This document shows positions 25,594 to 33,950 of a DNA stretch of 64,000 nucleotides, in pieces. Numbering within the stretch: position 1 is the stretch's first letter; each line of letters starts with the position of its first letter. The DNA comes from Rugosimonospora sp036494675 (GTDB taxonomy: Bacteria; Actinomycetota; Actinomycetes; Mycobacteriales; Micromonosporaceae): assembly GCA_036494675.1 (NCBI GenBank), contig DASXOA010000533.1, forward strand, positions 1 to 64,000, written 5' to 3'. The notes under the pieces were generated by a model, which did not search any database, was not told the origin of the DNA, and saw only the letters and a program-made list of their open reading frames with translations. The position numbers and the translations under genes are program-made.

Positions 25594-26739
25594 GCGCATC
25601 CGGCGCCCGAGCGTCGACCACACGACGACCAGCAGCACCGACAGCACCAGCGTGTACGGCAGCAACGACCCCAGCCCGAACCCCTGGGCCAGAGCGCCGG
25701 CGAGCCACGGGAACGCCGCACCTCCGACCACGCTCGCGCCGACCAGCAGGCCCACCGCCGTGGGTACCAGCCGGTTCGGGATGAGCCTGGGCAGCACCGC
25801 GATCGTCGTTGGGAACACCGGGCCGAGGAAGAAGCCGATCAGCCCGAAGCCGATCATCACCACCGCCTCGCTCGGCCCGAGCCAGGTCAGCACGGTGGCG
25901 GCGCCGACTCCGACCAGGCAGCCGTACATCATTCCCAGCACGCCGATCCCGGCCCGGGTCGCGGCCGCGTTCAGCAGGAACCGGCCCAGCGTCAGGCCCA
26001 GCCAGTACCCGCTGACCACGTACCCGGCCACCAGCTCGCCCGCCCCTTTCTGCTGGGTGAGCAGGCTGAAGCTCCAGTTGCCGACGGTGACCTCGATGCC
26101 GACGTAGAGGCAGAGGAACGCGGCGCCCAGCCAGACCGCCGGACGGCGCAGCGCCGCACCGAGCGGTGCGCTGTGGTCGTCTTCGACGACCGGGGCGACC
26201 CGTCGGGGAAACAGCGCGAGGATGCCGATGAGCACCGGCAGTCCCGCCGTCGCGAGCAGCAGGTACACGTCCTGCCAGGGTCGGTGCCCGTGCAGGACGG
26301 CGGTCGCCAGTACCGGACCGATCAGTGCACCGACACCGAAGAACGCGTGCAGCAGGTTCAGTAGCGCGGTGTGCCCGGGCATGGTGGTCAGGTACGCGTT
26401 GAGCCCGGCGTCCATGATGCCGGTACCGAAGCCGAGGCCCACGTTCGCGATCAGCAACAGAGCGAAGCTCGGCCGCAGACCGACGCCGTACGACAGACAC
26501 ACGAACACGGCCACGCCGAGCGACAGTTGGCCTCGCGCGCCCAACCACCGGATCAGCGACCCGTTCGCCACCCCGGACAGCACATAGCCGGCCGAGAAAG
26601 TGAAGAACATCACTCCGATGGTGACCTTGTCGATCCGGTAGTCGGCCATCTGGCTGGGGATCAGCACCCCGGAGATGCCCGAGGTGAGGCCGAGGAGGAT
26701 GAATGCGGCGAACGCGAAGACCAGCCGCGCGCTCCTCAT
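25504..26739 (-). CDS. MFS transporter
   Basis: 411 residues, 12 predicted membrane spans in two halves joined by a cytoplasmic loop (FPRRVAPVVEDDHSAP). The start MRSARLVFAFAAFILLGLTSGISGVLIPSQMADY and the sequence VGNWSFSLLTQQKG recall the FucP-like/set of sugar and drug permeases; no substrate can be named. ATG 26739 overlaps the stop of the upstream FdhF gene (ATGA), so it is cotranslated with it; a carrier for the enzyme's substrate or product is plausible. The hydrophilic C-terminus lies in the 90-base overlap with DUF6457. Confidence 0.88.
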   Translation of the reverse strand: MRSARLVFAFAAFILLGLTSGISGVLIPSQMADYRIDKVTIGVMFFTFSAGYVLSGVANGSLIRWLGARGQLSLGVAVFVCLSYGVGLRPSFALLLIANVGLGFGTGIMDAGLNAYLTTMPGHTALLNLLHAFFGVGALIGPVLATAVLHGHRPWQDVYLLLATAGLPVLIGILALFPRRVAPVVEDDHSAPLGAALRRPAVWLGAAFLCLYVGIEVTVGNWSFSLLTQQKGAGELVAGYVVSGYWLGLTLGRFLLNAAATRAGIGVLGMMYGCLVGVGAATVLTWLGPSEAVVMIGFGLIGFFLGPVFPTTIAVLPRLIPNRLVPTAVGLLVGASVVGGAAFPWLAGALAQGFGLGSLLPYTLVLSVLLVVVWSTLGRRMRSVAGPVGGELRDDGSGLSRVSAAADGKSE

Positions 26740-29132
26740 GCCGATCCGGCCGGCGCGGCCGACTCGGCCGTTCCGGCTGACTGGGCCGTTCCGGCTGATC
26801 CGGTCGGCTGGGCCGGCACGGCCGACTCGGCCGGCGGGATCGCACCCGGTGACGAGGCCGATCCGGCCGGCTCCAGGCGGACGATGATGCTCTTCGAGGC
26901 CGGCGTGTTCGATCCCTCCGCGGTCGAGTCCAGCGGTACCAGCACGTTGGCTTCCGGGAAGTAGGTGGCCGCGCACCCGCGTGCGCTCGGGTAGCCGACC
27001 ACCCGGAAGTCGACCGCCCGCCGCTGAATGCCGTCGGTCCATTCGGACACGATGTCCACCAGCGCTCCGTCGTCGATGCCCAGCGTCGCGAGGTCGTCCG
27101 GGTTCACGAAGATCACGCGTCGTCCGTTGCGGATTCCCCGGTAGCGATCGTCGAGCCCGTAGATCGTGGTGTTGTACTGGTCGTGGCTGCGCACCGTCTG
27201 GAGGAGCAGCCGCCCTGGCGGGATCTTGGTGACTTCGAGGCGGTTGACCACGAAGTTCGCGCGGCCCGACTTCGTCGGGAACTGCCGGCGATCCCGGGGC
27301 GGGTGGGGCAGGGTGAACCCGGGCCCGGTCGCGACCCGGGCCTCGTAGTCGTCGAAGCCGGGTACCACCGCGGCGATCTCCTCACGGATGGCCCGGTAGT
27401 CGTTCTCGTACTCCGCCCACGGGATCGGTGATGTCGGCATGGTGGCGCGGGCCAGCCGGCTGACGATGGCCACCTCGGAGAGCAGGTGTTCGGACGCCGG
27501 CCGCAGCGCGCCGCGGGAGGCGTGCACGGCCGACATCGAGTCCTCGACCGTGACGAACTGGTCGCCGGAGCCCTGCTCGTCCCGTTCGGTCCGGCCCAGG
27601 CACGGCAGGATCAGCGCGGTCCGGCCCGATACCGTGTGCGACCGGTTCAGCTTCGTGGACACGTGCACGGTCAGCTCACACGCCGCCAGGGCGGCCCGGG
27701 TGACCTCGGTGTCCGGTGTCGCCGCCGCGAAGTTGCCGCCGAGGCCGAAGAACACCCGTACCGCGCCGTCGCGCATCGCCCGGATGGTCTCCACCGTGTC
27801 GTACCCCCGCCGGGTCGGCACCTCGAAGCTCAGCCGCGACGCCAGCGACGGCATCCATTTCGGCGTCTCGTGCCAGACACCCATGGTCCGGTCGCCCTGG
27901 ACGTTGGAGTGCCCGCGAACCGGACACAGCCCCGCACCCGGCTTGCCGACCATGCCCCGCAACAGTTGGACGTTGCTGATCTCGCGGATCGCCGGAACCG
28001 AGTCCCGGCGCTGGGTGAGCCCCATCGCCCAGCAGACGATGGTCGCGTCCGACATCGCCAGCATCCGGGCCGCCTCGACGATCTCCTCGCGGTCGAGGCC
28101 GGTCGACGTGAGCACGTCCTTCCAGTCCAGCTTCTCGAGCGCCGCGCGGTACGCGGCGAACCCGGCCGTGTGTTCGTCCACAAAGGACTTGTCGATCGCG
28201 CCCCACTCCAGCAGCAGCGAGCCGAACGCCTGGAACAGCGCCAGGTCCCCGCCGACCCGGATCTGCAGGTACCGGTCGGCGAGCGCGGTCCCGTCGCCGA
28301 TGACGCCGGAGGGGCGTTGCGGGTTGCGGAAGCGCAGCAGGCCAGCCTCGGGCAGCGGGTTGACCGCGATGATCTTCGCGCCGTTGCGCTTCGCCGTCTC
28401 CAGTGCGGTGAGCATCCGCGGATGGTTGGTCCCCGGGTTCTGGCCGACGACGACCAGCAGCGATGCCTGGTGGATGTCGTCGAGCGTGACCGAACCCTTG
28501 CCGATGCCGATGGTCTCGGTCAGCGCCTTGCCGGACGATTCGTGGCACATGTTGGAGCAGTCCGGAAGGTTGTTCGTGCCGTAGGCGCGGGCGAACAACT
28601 GGTACAGGAAGGCGGCCTCGTTCGAGGTGCGGCCGGAGGTGTAGAAGGCCGCCTGGTCCGGCGAGTCGAGCCCGCGCAGCGTCGAGCCGACCAGGTCGAA
28701 CGCGTCGTCCCAGGAGATCGGCGCGTAGTGGGTAGCGCCCGGTCGCAGCACCATCGGCGTGGTGAGCCGGCCCTGCTGGCCGAGCCAGTGGTCGCTCCTG
28801 TCGGCGAGCGCGGACACCGGATGGTCGGCGAAGAATTCCGGGGTGATCCGGCGCAGGGTCGCCTCCTCGGCCACCGCCTTGGCGCCGTTCTCGCAGAACT
28901 CGGCATGGTGCCGCTCGCCCGGCGCCGGCTCCGGCCAGGCGCAGCCCGGACAGTCGAACCCGCCGACCTGGTTGAGTTTGAGCAGGGTACGGGCAGATCG
29001 CCGGACGCCCATCTGGGCCAGCCCGGGGGCCAGGCCATGAATCACGCCTCCGACCCCGGCGGCGCTGCGCTCCGGCCGCCGAACGGTCAGATTCTCGTCT
29101 CCGGTGTCCTCGCGCGGCGCCTTACGGACCAT
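26736..29132 (-). CDS. FdhF/YdeP family molybdopterin oxidoreductase
   Basis: About 798 residues. The family opening GFDCPGCAWPEP..FCENGAKAVAEEATLRRI, the putative Mo-ligand segment DCSNMCHESSGKAL, VVVGQNPGTNHPR, VRGHSNVQGDRTMG and the C-terminal cofactor domain (QYNTTIYGLDDRYRGI) identify a bis-MGD enzyme of the FdhF/YdeP group, cytoplasmic, without a classical N-terminal 4Fe-4S ferredoxin domain. The reaction is not certain; formate oxidation is only one option. ATG 29132 has TATGGT 6 bases upstream. A C-terminal Ala/Gly/Ser/Pro tail of about 45 residues is unusual and repeat-encoded. It is coupled to the MFS gene; mobA and fdhD lie nearby. Confidence 0.92.
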   Translation of the reverse strand: MVRKAPREDTGDENLTVRRPERSAAGVGGVIHGLAPGLAQMGVRRSARTLLKLNQVGGFDCPGCAWPEPAPGERHHAEFCENGAKAVAEEATLRRITPEFFADHPVSALADRSDHWLGQQGRLTTPMVLRPGATHYAPISWDDAFDLVGSTLRGLDSPDQAAFYTSGRTSNEAAFLYQLFARAYGTNNLPDCSNMCHESSGKALTETIGIGKGSVTLDDIHQASLLVVVGQNPGTNHPRMLTALETAKRNGAKIIAVNPLPEAGLLRFRNPQRPSGVIGDGTALADRYLQIRVGGDLALFQAFGSLLLEWGAIDKSFVDEHTAGFAAYRAALEKLDWKDVLTSTGLDREEIVEAARMLAMSDATIVCWAMGLTQRRDSVPAIREISNVQLLRGMVGKPGAGLCPVRGHSNVQGDRTMGVWHETPKWMPSLASRLSFEVPTRRGYDTVETIRAMRDGAVRVFFGLGGNFAAATPDTEVTRAALAACELTVHVSTKLNRSHTVSGRTALILPCLGRTERDEQGSGDQFVTVEDSMSAVHASRGALRPASEHLLSEVAIVSRLARATMPTSPIPWAEYENDYRAIREEIAAVVPGFDDYEARVATGPGFTLPHPPRDRRQFPTKSGRANFVVNRLEVTKIPPGRLLLQTVRSHDQYNTTIYGLDDRYRGIRNGRRVIFVNPDDLATLGIDDGALVDIVSEWTDGIQRRAVDFRVVGYPSARGCAATYFPEANVLVPLDSTAEGSNTPASKSIIVRLEPAGSASSPGAIPPAESAVPAQPTGSAGTAQSAGTAESAAPAGSA

Positions 29133-29326
29133 GCTCCGACCATAGCCCGTCAACCCGGAGCGTCCAGTCCCGCGGCAGCGCCGCCGCGACTTGGGCGTAG
29201 GACCGCCATGCCGTGGAGCTAAGGTGGGCCGGACGTGCAGGCTGGGCGGTTCGTCGGCCCGGTCGGCCCGCCAACTGGACATTGATGCGCCGCGTGTGCC
29301 AGCGCGGCGTGTAGGAGGTAGACGAG

Positions 29327-30394
29327 ATGTCGGCTGAGAATCCACCAGAGGCGGCCCTGCTGGACGACCTCGCGGTGAACGCCGACCTCAAGTCGAAGGT
29401 CACCGAGGCCTGGCGGGACTTCGCCAAGGCGCTGGCCGACTGCGCACCCGACATGCCGGCCGGTACGCAACTGGAGCTGACGCTCGACCCGACCGCCTCG
29501 GGTACCGGCGACGCCGTGTACGCGGTCACCGTGCAGTCGGAGGATGGCGGCAAGCTCGGGGCGCTCGCGGTCAGCAACACGTCGCTTCCCCAGGGTTACC
29601 GGCTCGATCGCGCCCAGGTGGCCGACCTGGTCGCGCTCGGCTGGTCGCCGCCCGGCGTGGTGGCCGGTTCCGGTGACGATTTCGGGTTCGCGGGTACCGC
29701 CGGCGAAGCGACCCGGCTCGCGGTGATCGTCACCCGTACGCTGCGGGACATCTACGGCGCTCCGCACCCGGCGTTCGTCACGTACGCCGCCCGGGGCGAG
29801 GACGACAAGTCGTTCGTCATCGGGCCCCTGGGCACGGCCCGTCCGGTGCTGCTGGGCGAGGGCCCGGACGCGGGCGCGGTGACCGAACGGGACGCGGAGG
29901 CCCGGGTGTTGGCCGGGTCCGGCTCGGCGGAGGACGTCGCGCTGCCGCTCGGCGACCGGGTCGCCGTGGTCGTGGCCGGACTGCTCAAGACCCAGCCCGA
30001 GCTGCTGCAGGTGGACGGCGACGGCGACATCGGCATCCGGTCCGGGTCGGCGATGGTGTTCGTCCGGGTCCGCGACAACCCGCCGCTGGTCGACGTGTTT
30101 TCGCCGGTACTGACCGAGGTGCGGCCGACCGAGCAGCTGTACATGCGGCTGTCCGAGCTGACCAACCGGATGCCGATCGGGCGGCTGTACTGCACCGACG
30201 ACACCGTGTGGGCCTCGGTGCCGGTGTTCGGCCGGGACTTCCAGGCGACCCACCTGATGCTGGCCGTCCAGGTGATGACCGGGCTCGCCGACGAACTCGA
30301 CGATCGGCTGGCCGGCGAGTTCGGCGGCAAGCGGTTCTTCGGGGACGAGAAGTCGATCGGCCCCGGCGGCGAGCACACCGGCATGTACCTCTGA
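29327..30394 (+). CDS. Two-domain YbjN/CesT-like chaperone fold protein
   Basis: 355 residues, cytoplasmic, acidic. The C-terminal half (PLVDVFSPVLTEVRPTEQLYMRLSELTNRMPIGRLYCTDDTVWASVPVFGRDF) has the strand-helix pattern of the YbjN/type III chaperone-like fold found widely in actinobacteria. The N-terminal half looks like a second, more divergent domain (WRDFAKALADC, GYRLDRAQVADLVALGW). Actinobacteria lack a type III system, so the name reflects fold only. ATG 29327 lies 8 bases after AGGAGG. A 16-bp tandem repeat directly follows the stop. Confidence 0.75.
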   Translation: MSAENPPEAALLDDLAVNADLKSKVTEAWRDFAKALADCAPDMPAGTQLELTLDPTASGTGDAVYAVTVQSEDGGKLGALAVSNTSLPQGYRLDRAQVADLVALGWSPPGVVAGSGDDFGFAGTAGEATRLAVIVTRTLRDIYGAPHPAFVTYAARGEDDKSFVIGPLGTARPVLLGEGPDAGAVTERDAEARVLAGSGSAEDVALPLGDRVAVVVAGLLKTQPELLQVDGDGDIGIRSGSAMVFVRVRDNPPLVDVFSPVLTEVRPTEQLYMRLSELTNRMPIGRLYCTDDTVWASVPVFGRDFQATHLMLAVQVMTGLADELDDRLAGEFGGKRFFGDEKSIGPGGEHTGMYL

Positions 30395-30395
30395 T

Positions 30396-30471
30396 CGGTA
30401 GCCGAGCCGTTCGGTAGCCCAGCCGTCAGGTAGCCGAGCCGTTCGGTAGCCGAGCCGTTCGGTAGCCGGTT
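30396..30471. repeat. 16-bp tandem repeat after the YbjN-like gene
   Basis: Four copies of CGGTAGCCGAGCCGTT (16 bases, a few mismatches) and a partial fifth lie between the stop at 30394 and the Lrp gene end at 30494. There are no spacers, so this is a minisatellite and not a CRISPR array. Confidence 0.9.
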
Positions 30472-30493
30472 CCACGCCGGCAGGGGACAGCCC

Positions 30494-30985
30494 TCAGTGG
30501 GACCGGGTGGACGACCTCGCCACCGGCGGAACCGGGCCGGCCGATATCGGGGCGCCCTCGACCAGCCGGGACAGCACGATCATGCTCCGGGTCGACGTGA
30601 CGAAGCGCTCCGCGCGCAGCCGCTCCAGCGCCTGCTCCAGGTGGGACATGTCCGCCGCGCGCAGGTGGACCAGCGCGTCGGCCTCGCCGGAGATCGTGTA
30701 GGCGCCGACGACCTCGGGGTGGCGCCGGGCCGCCGCGCTGATCTGCGCCGGGGTGGTCCGGCCGGTGCAGAACAGCTCGACGAACGCCTCGGTCGTCCAG
30801 CCGACAGCGGCCGGGTCGATGACCGCCGTGAAGCCCTTGATGACCCCGCCCGCGCGCAGCCGGTCGACCCGGCGTTTGACGGCCGGCGCGGACAGCGAGA
30901 CCTCTGCCCCGATGTCCGCGTACGTCGCCCTGGCGTCTGCCGAGAGCGACGCAATGATTCGCTGGTCTACCGCGTCCATCTGCAA
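30494..30985 (-). CDS. Lrp/AsnC family transcriptional regulator
   Basis: About 163 residues. N-terminal winged HTH (DQRIIASLSADARATYADIGAEVSLSAPAVKRRVDRLRAGGVI) and C-terminal RAM ligand domain (FVELFCTGRTTPAQI, YTISGEADALVHLRAAD). The start is TTG 30985, 7 bases after AAGGAG; ATG 30979 is possible but more distant from it. It is divergent from ddaH. M. tuberculosis has a similar Lrp/ddaH pairing near rocD genes (Rv2324/Rv2323c, from memory), so control of arginine or ornithine catabolism is likely. The palindrome at 31032-31045 is a candidate operator. Confidence 0.88.
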   Translation of the reverse strand: MQMDAVDQRIIASLSADARATYADIGAEVSLSAPAVKRRVDRLRAGGVIKGFTAVIDPAAVGWTTEAFVELFCTGRTTPAQISAAARRHPEVVGAYTISGEADALVHLRAADMSHLEQALERLRAERFVTSTRSMIVLSRLVEGAPISAGPVPPVARSSTRSH

Positions 30986-31031
30986 CGGATCGCTCCTTCC
31001 ACGCAAGCCCTACGGCTGTCTGCGTCATCTG

Positions 31032-31045
31032 AGCGTACCTACGCT
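31032..31045. promoter_or_regulatory. Symmetric divergent promoter of lrp and ddaH
   Basis: AGCGTA-CC-TACGCT is a perfect palindrome, so TACGCT is present on both strands as two back-to-back -10 elements. Rightward it ends 7 bases before the ddaH ATG (leaderless). Leftward it would start transcription about 40 bases before the Lrp gene, which has a ribosome site. It is also a natural site for the Lrp dimer. Confidence 0.6.
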
Positions 31046-31052
31046 TTGGATC

Positions 31053-31865
31053 ATGCCGAGGACGTATCTGCTGTGCCCACCGGCGTACTTCACGGTCAAG
31101 TACGTGATCAACCCGTGGATGGACGCCACGTCCCCGGTCGACACCGACCTGGCCGGCAAGCAGTGGGAGCGGTTGCGCGAAACGCTGGTCGAGCTGGGGC
31201 ACCGGGTCCACGTCCTGACGCCGCAGGCGGGGCTGCCCGACATGGTGTACGCCGCGAACGGCGCGTTCTCGGTCGACGGGACGGTCTACGGTGCCCGGTT
31301 CAAGTACCCTCAGCGCTCCGCCGAAGCGGCCGCGCACCAGGCGTTCTATGCCAGTGATGAAGCGGCCGGCGGGGGGTGGCGCTTCGTCGCCCCGACCGAG
31401 GTCAACGAGGGCGAGGGTGACTTCGCCTACCTCCCCGGCCCCGGCCTGATCCTCGCCGGGTACGGCTTCCGCACCGAGCCGGCCGCACACGCCGAGGCAC
31501 AGGAGGCGCTGGGCCGGCCGGTGATCTCGCTCCGGCTCGTCGACCCGCGCTTCTACCACCTGGACATGGCGTTGGCTCCGCTCGACGACGCGACGGTCAC
31601 CTACTACCCGGGCGCGTTCTCCGCGTCGTCGCAGGCGGTGCTGCGACAGCTGTTCCCCGGCGCGGTGCTGGCGTCGGAGACCGACGCGCTGGCGTTCGGC
31701 CTGAACCTGGTCAGCGACGGCCGCAACGTCGTGCTCAGCAGCGAGGCGACGGGAATGGCGGCCCGGCTCGCGGCGGCCGGGTACCTGCCGAGGATGGTGG
31801 AGTTGACCGAGCTGAAGAGGGGCGGCGGCAGCGTCAAGTGCTGCGTCGCCGAACTGCGCCGCTGA
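31053..31865 (+). CDS. ddaH: Dimethylargininase/amidinotransferase-like protein
   Basis: 270 residues of the guanidino-group-modifying pentein fold. Landmarks are NPWMDATSPVDTDLAGKQW, DMVYAANGAF, VNEGEGDFAYL, FYHLDMALAPL with the catalytic His, and the C-terminal GGGSVKCCVAEL with the nucleophilic Cys. The protein probably hydrolyses arginine derivatives, or ornithine/arginine-related substrates, in the cytoplasm. ATG 31053 has TACGCT 7 bases upstream, suggesting a leaderless transcript. No rocD-like aminotransferase follows it here, unlike the M. tuberculosis locus. Confidence 0.87.
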   Translation: MPRTYLLCPPAYFTVKYVINPWMDATSPVDTDLAGKQWERLRETLVELGHRVHVLTPQAGLPDMVYAANGAFSVDGTVYGARFKYPQRSAEAAAHQAFYASDEAAGGGWRFVAPTEVNEGEGDFAYLPGPGLILAGYGFRTEPAAHAEAQEALGRPVISLRLVDPRFYHLDMALAPLDDATVTYYPGAFSASSQAVLRQLFPGAVLASETDALAFGLNLVSDGRNVVLSSEATGMAARLAAAGYLPRMVELTELKRGGGSVKCCVAELRR

Positions 31866-31955
31866 CGAAGTCGCTGGCGGCGCGGCTGCTGTCGACGGGC
31901 GGACGTCCGGCGCGGTGGCGGGGGGGCGACCACCGCACCGGACGGTCCGGGGAGG

Positions 31956-32525
31956 TCAGCTCTTCTGCGCGATGACCAGCAGGGACGCGGTCACCGTGCT
32001 ACCCGATTTGGTACCGGCGATCCCGACGTTCGCGCCGACCGCGACGCTGCTCGGCTGCACCGAGGTACGGTGCTCGATCACGTGGATCGGGCTGCCGATC
32101 GTCCAGGTCAGCGTGAAGCCGTCGGACGACTTGACGGTGACCGTGGTCGAGTTGATCGCGCTCACCGTGCCCCGCTGGACGTCGAGCGTCTTGTCGCCGT
32201 CCTTCGTCTTCACCACGACCTCGCCGTGCTCCACGTTCCTCGCCAACGCACGGCGGATGGTCAGAGCACGCAGGGCGGGATGCTTGGCCCGCGCCCCGGC
32301 CCTGGGTGCCGAGCTGGCGGTCGGGCTCGGCGACGGGTCGCTCGCCAGCGTCACGTCCTGCGGCGAGAAGCCCAACTGGGACAGCGCCGAAGCCTCCGGC
32401 GTCATGGTCGTGGAGTCGGCCGTGGTGTTGGCGGCGGTTCCGGAGGCGAGCTGACCGCACGCGGTCAACCCGATCAACGCGACCGCGCTCAACGCCGCGG
32501 TGGCCAGTGCGACGCGTACCTTCAT
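31956..32525 (-). CDS. Putative lipoprotein with DUF5666-like beta domain
   Basis: 189 residues. A signal peptide ends in the lipobox LTAC at about residue 23, so the protein is probably anchored outside the membrane. A Thr/Ser/Pro/Ala-rich linker follows, then an all-beta domain with repeated strands (GDKTLDVQRGTVSAINSTTVTVKSSDGFTLTWTIG, VAVGANVGIAG) resembling DUF5666. Function unknown. ATG 32525 lies 8 bases after GGAAGGA. It is downstream of the two-component genes on the same strand and could belong to their regulon. Confidence 0.75.
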   Translation of the reverse strand: MKVRVALATAALSAVALIGLTACGQLASGTAANTTADSTTMTPEASALSQLGFSPQDVTLASDPSPSPTASSAPRAGARAKHPALRALTIRRALARNVEHGEVVVKTKDGDKTLDVQRGTVSAINSTTVTVKSSDGFTLTWTIGSPIHVIEHRTSVQPSSVAVGANVGIAGTKSGSTVTASLLVIAQKS

Positions 32526-32588
32526 CGGATGGGTCCTTCCCTGTCGGCTGGTATGGCACCAGCATCGACGGGGGGTACGTGGGCCGGA

Positions 32589-33950
32589 TCAGCGCGATGT
32601 ACGAGTTAGGTAAACCGGCAGCCGTACCGTGAACCGCGCTCCGCCTTCCGGCGCGTGGCCGGCCTGGATGGTGCCGCCGAGCCGGCGTACCAGCCCGGCC
32701 GCCAGGGCCAGTCCGAGCCCCGAGCCGACCTTGCGCACCCCCCGGTACCGTTCGTGCAGCGCACCGCGCTCGAACGCCACCGCCAGATCCGCGTCCGTGA
32801 ACCCCGGCCCGCCGTCGCGCACCTCGATGACGGCGAACCCCGGCGGTACCGGCGGGTAGACGGCCAGTACCAGCGGCGCGCCCGGCGGCACCACGCGCAG
32901 GGCGTTCTCCATCAGCCCGTCGATCACCTGACGGATGCGCCCCGGGTCGGTCGGCACGGTGACCGGTTCCGGCGGCAGGTCGGTGCGCAGCACCACGCCG
33001 ACCGCGGCACACCGCCCGGCCCACGCCTCGGCCGCGTCGCCGACCAGGGCGGTCAGGTCCACCGGCAGCACCGCCAGCGGGAAGTCCACGGCGTCCAGCC
33101 GGGCCAGTGCGAGCAGGTCAGCCACGAGCCGGTCCAGGTGCTCGGCCTCGGCCAGCATGGTCTGCCCGGTCCGCGCCGCGCCGTCCGGGCCGATCACCCC
33201 GTCCGCCAGTGCCTCCGCGTACCCCTTGAGGGTCGTCAGCGGCGTACGCAGCTCGTGCGAGATGGACAGCAGGAATTCGCGCTGCCGGCTCTCGCTGGTG
33301 GACAGCGCCGACCCGAGCTCGTTCAGGGCGTGCGCGAGCTCCTCGACCTCGACGGGCGGCTCCGGCTCGACGCGTACCGACCGGTCCCCGGCCGACAGCC
33401 GGGCGGCCGCGCCGGCCGCGTGCCGGATCGGTCGCGCCAGCCTGCGGGCCAGCAGTACGCCGGCCAGAGCGCCGGCGATCAGGCCGGCCACCAGCGCCAG
33501 GGACAGCCGTCGCAGGACCGCCGGCGCGGTACCGGTGGCGGCCCGCTCGGTGAGGATCACGCCGTTGCCCCGGCCCGGTAGCGGGCGGCCCTCGACCAGC
33601 ACCCGCCTGCCGCCCACCCGCGCCGTCCCGCTGACCGGCCGACCTGCGGTGACCGCCTCGACGAACCGGGCCGGCAGGGCGCCGCGGTCCACCCGGCCGG
33701 CGCGGACCACGTAGACGTCGATGTTCTCGGCGTGCAGGTCGCGCACGAGAGTGGTGGCGGTGCCCGGCCGCAGGTCGATGGCGGCGGCCACGATCTCGGT
33801 CTGGCTGGCCAGGCCGGAGCGCTCGGCACCGCTCGCCGCCCGGACCGCGAGCGGGATCGCGACCAGCGCCGTGACGAGCACGGACACCAGTGCCACCAGG
33901 CAGCCGGTGAGGACCGCGCGGGCGGTCAGGGTGCGCAGGACATTACGCAT
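32589..33950 (-). CDS. Sensor histidine kinase with HAMP domain
   Basis: 453 residues. Two membrane spans (LTGCLVALVSVLVTALVAIPLAV and LALVAGLIAGALAGVLL) flank an extracytoplasmic sensor domain of about 110 residues. HAMP follows, then HisKA with the phosphoacceptor in SISHELRTPLTTLKGYAEAL near residue 231, and HATPase with ENALRVV, RDGGPGF and GSGLGLALAAGL. Its start overlaps the response-regulator stop by 8 bases, so the pair is cotranslated. The signal is unknown. Confidence 0.92.
   Translation of the reverse strand: MRNVLRTLTARAVLTGCLVALVSVLVTALVAIPLAVRAASGAERSGLASQTEIVAAAIDLRPGTATTLVRDLHAENIDVYVVRAGRVDRGALPARFVEAVTAGRPVSGTARVGGRRVLVEGRPLPGRGNGVILTERAATGTAPAVLRRLSLALVAGLIAGALAGVLLARRLARPIRHAAGAAARLSAGDRSVRVEPEPPVEVEELAHALNELGSALSTSESRQREFLLSISHELRTPLTTLKGYAEALADGVIGPDGAARTGQTMLAEAEHLDRLVADLLALARLDAVDFPLAVLPVDLTALVGDAAEAWAGRCAAVGVVLRTDLPPEPVTVPTDPGRIRQVIDGLMENALRVVPPGAPLVLAVYPPVPPGFAVIEVRDGGPGFTDADLAVAFERGALHERYRGVRKVGSGLGLALAAGLVRRLGGTIQAGHAPEGGARFTVRLPVYLTRTSR

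Noticed and set aside
29327..30394. Evidence for a type III secretion system
   Set aside because: The YbjN/CesT-like fold is common in actinobacteria; no secretion genes are present.
30396..30471. Possible CRISPR array
   Set aside because: The units are contiguous with no unique spacers, and no cas gene is nearby.
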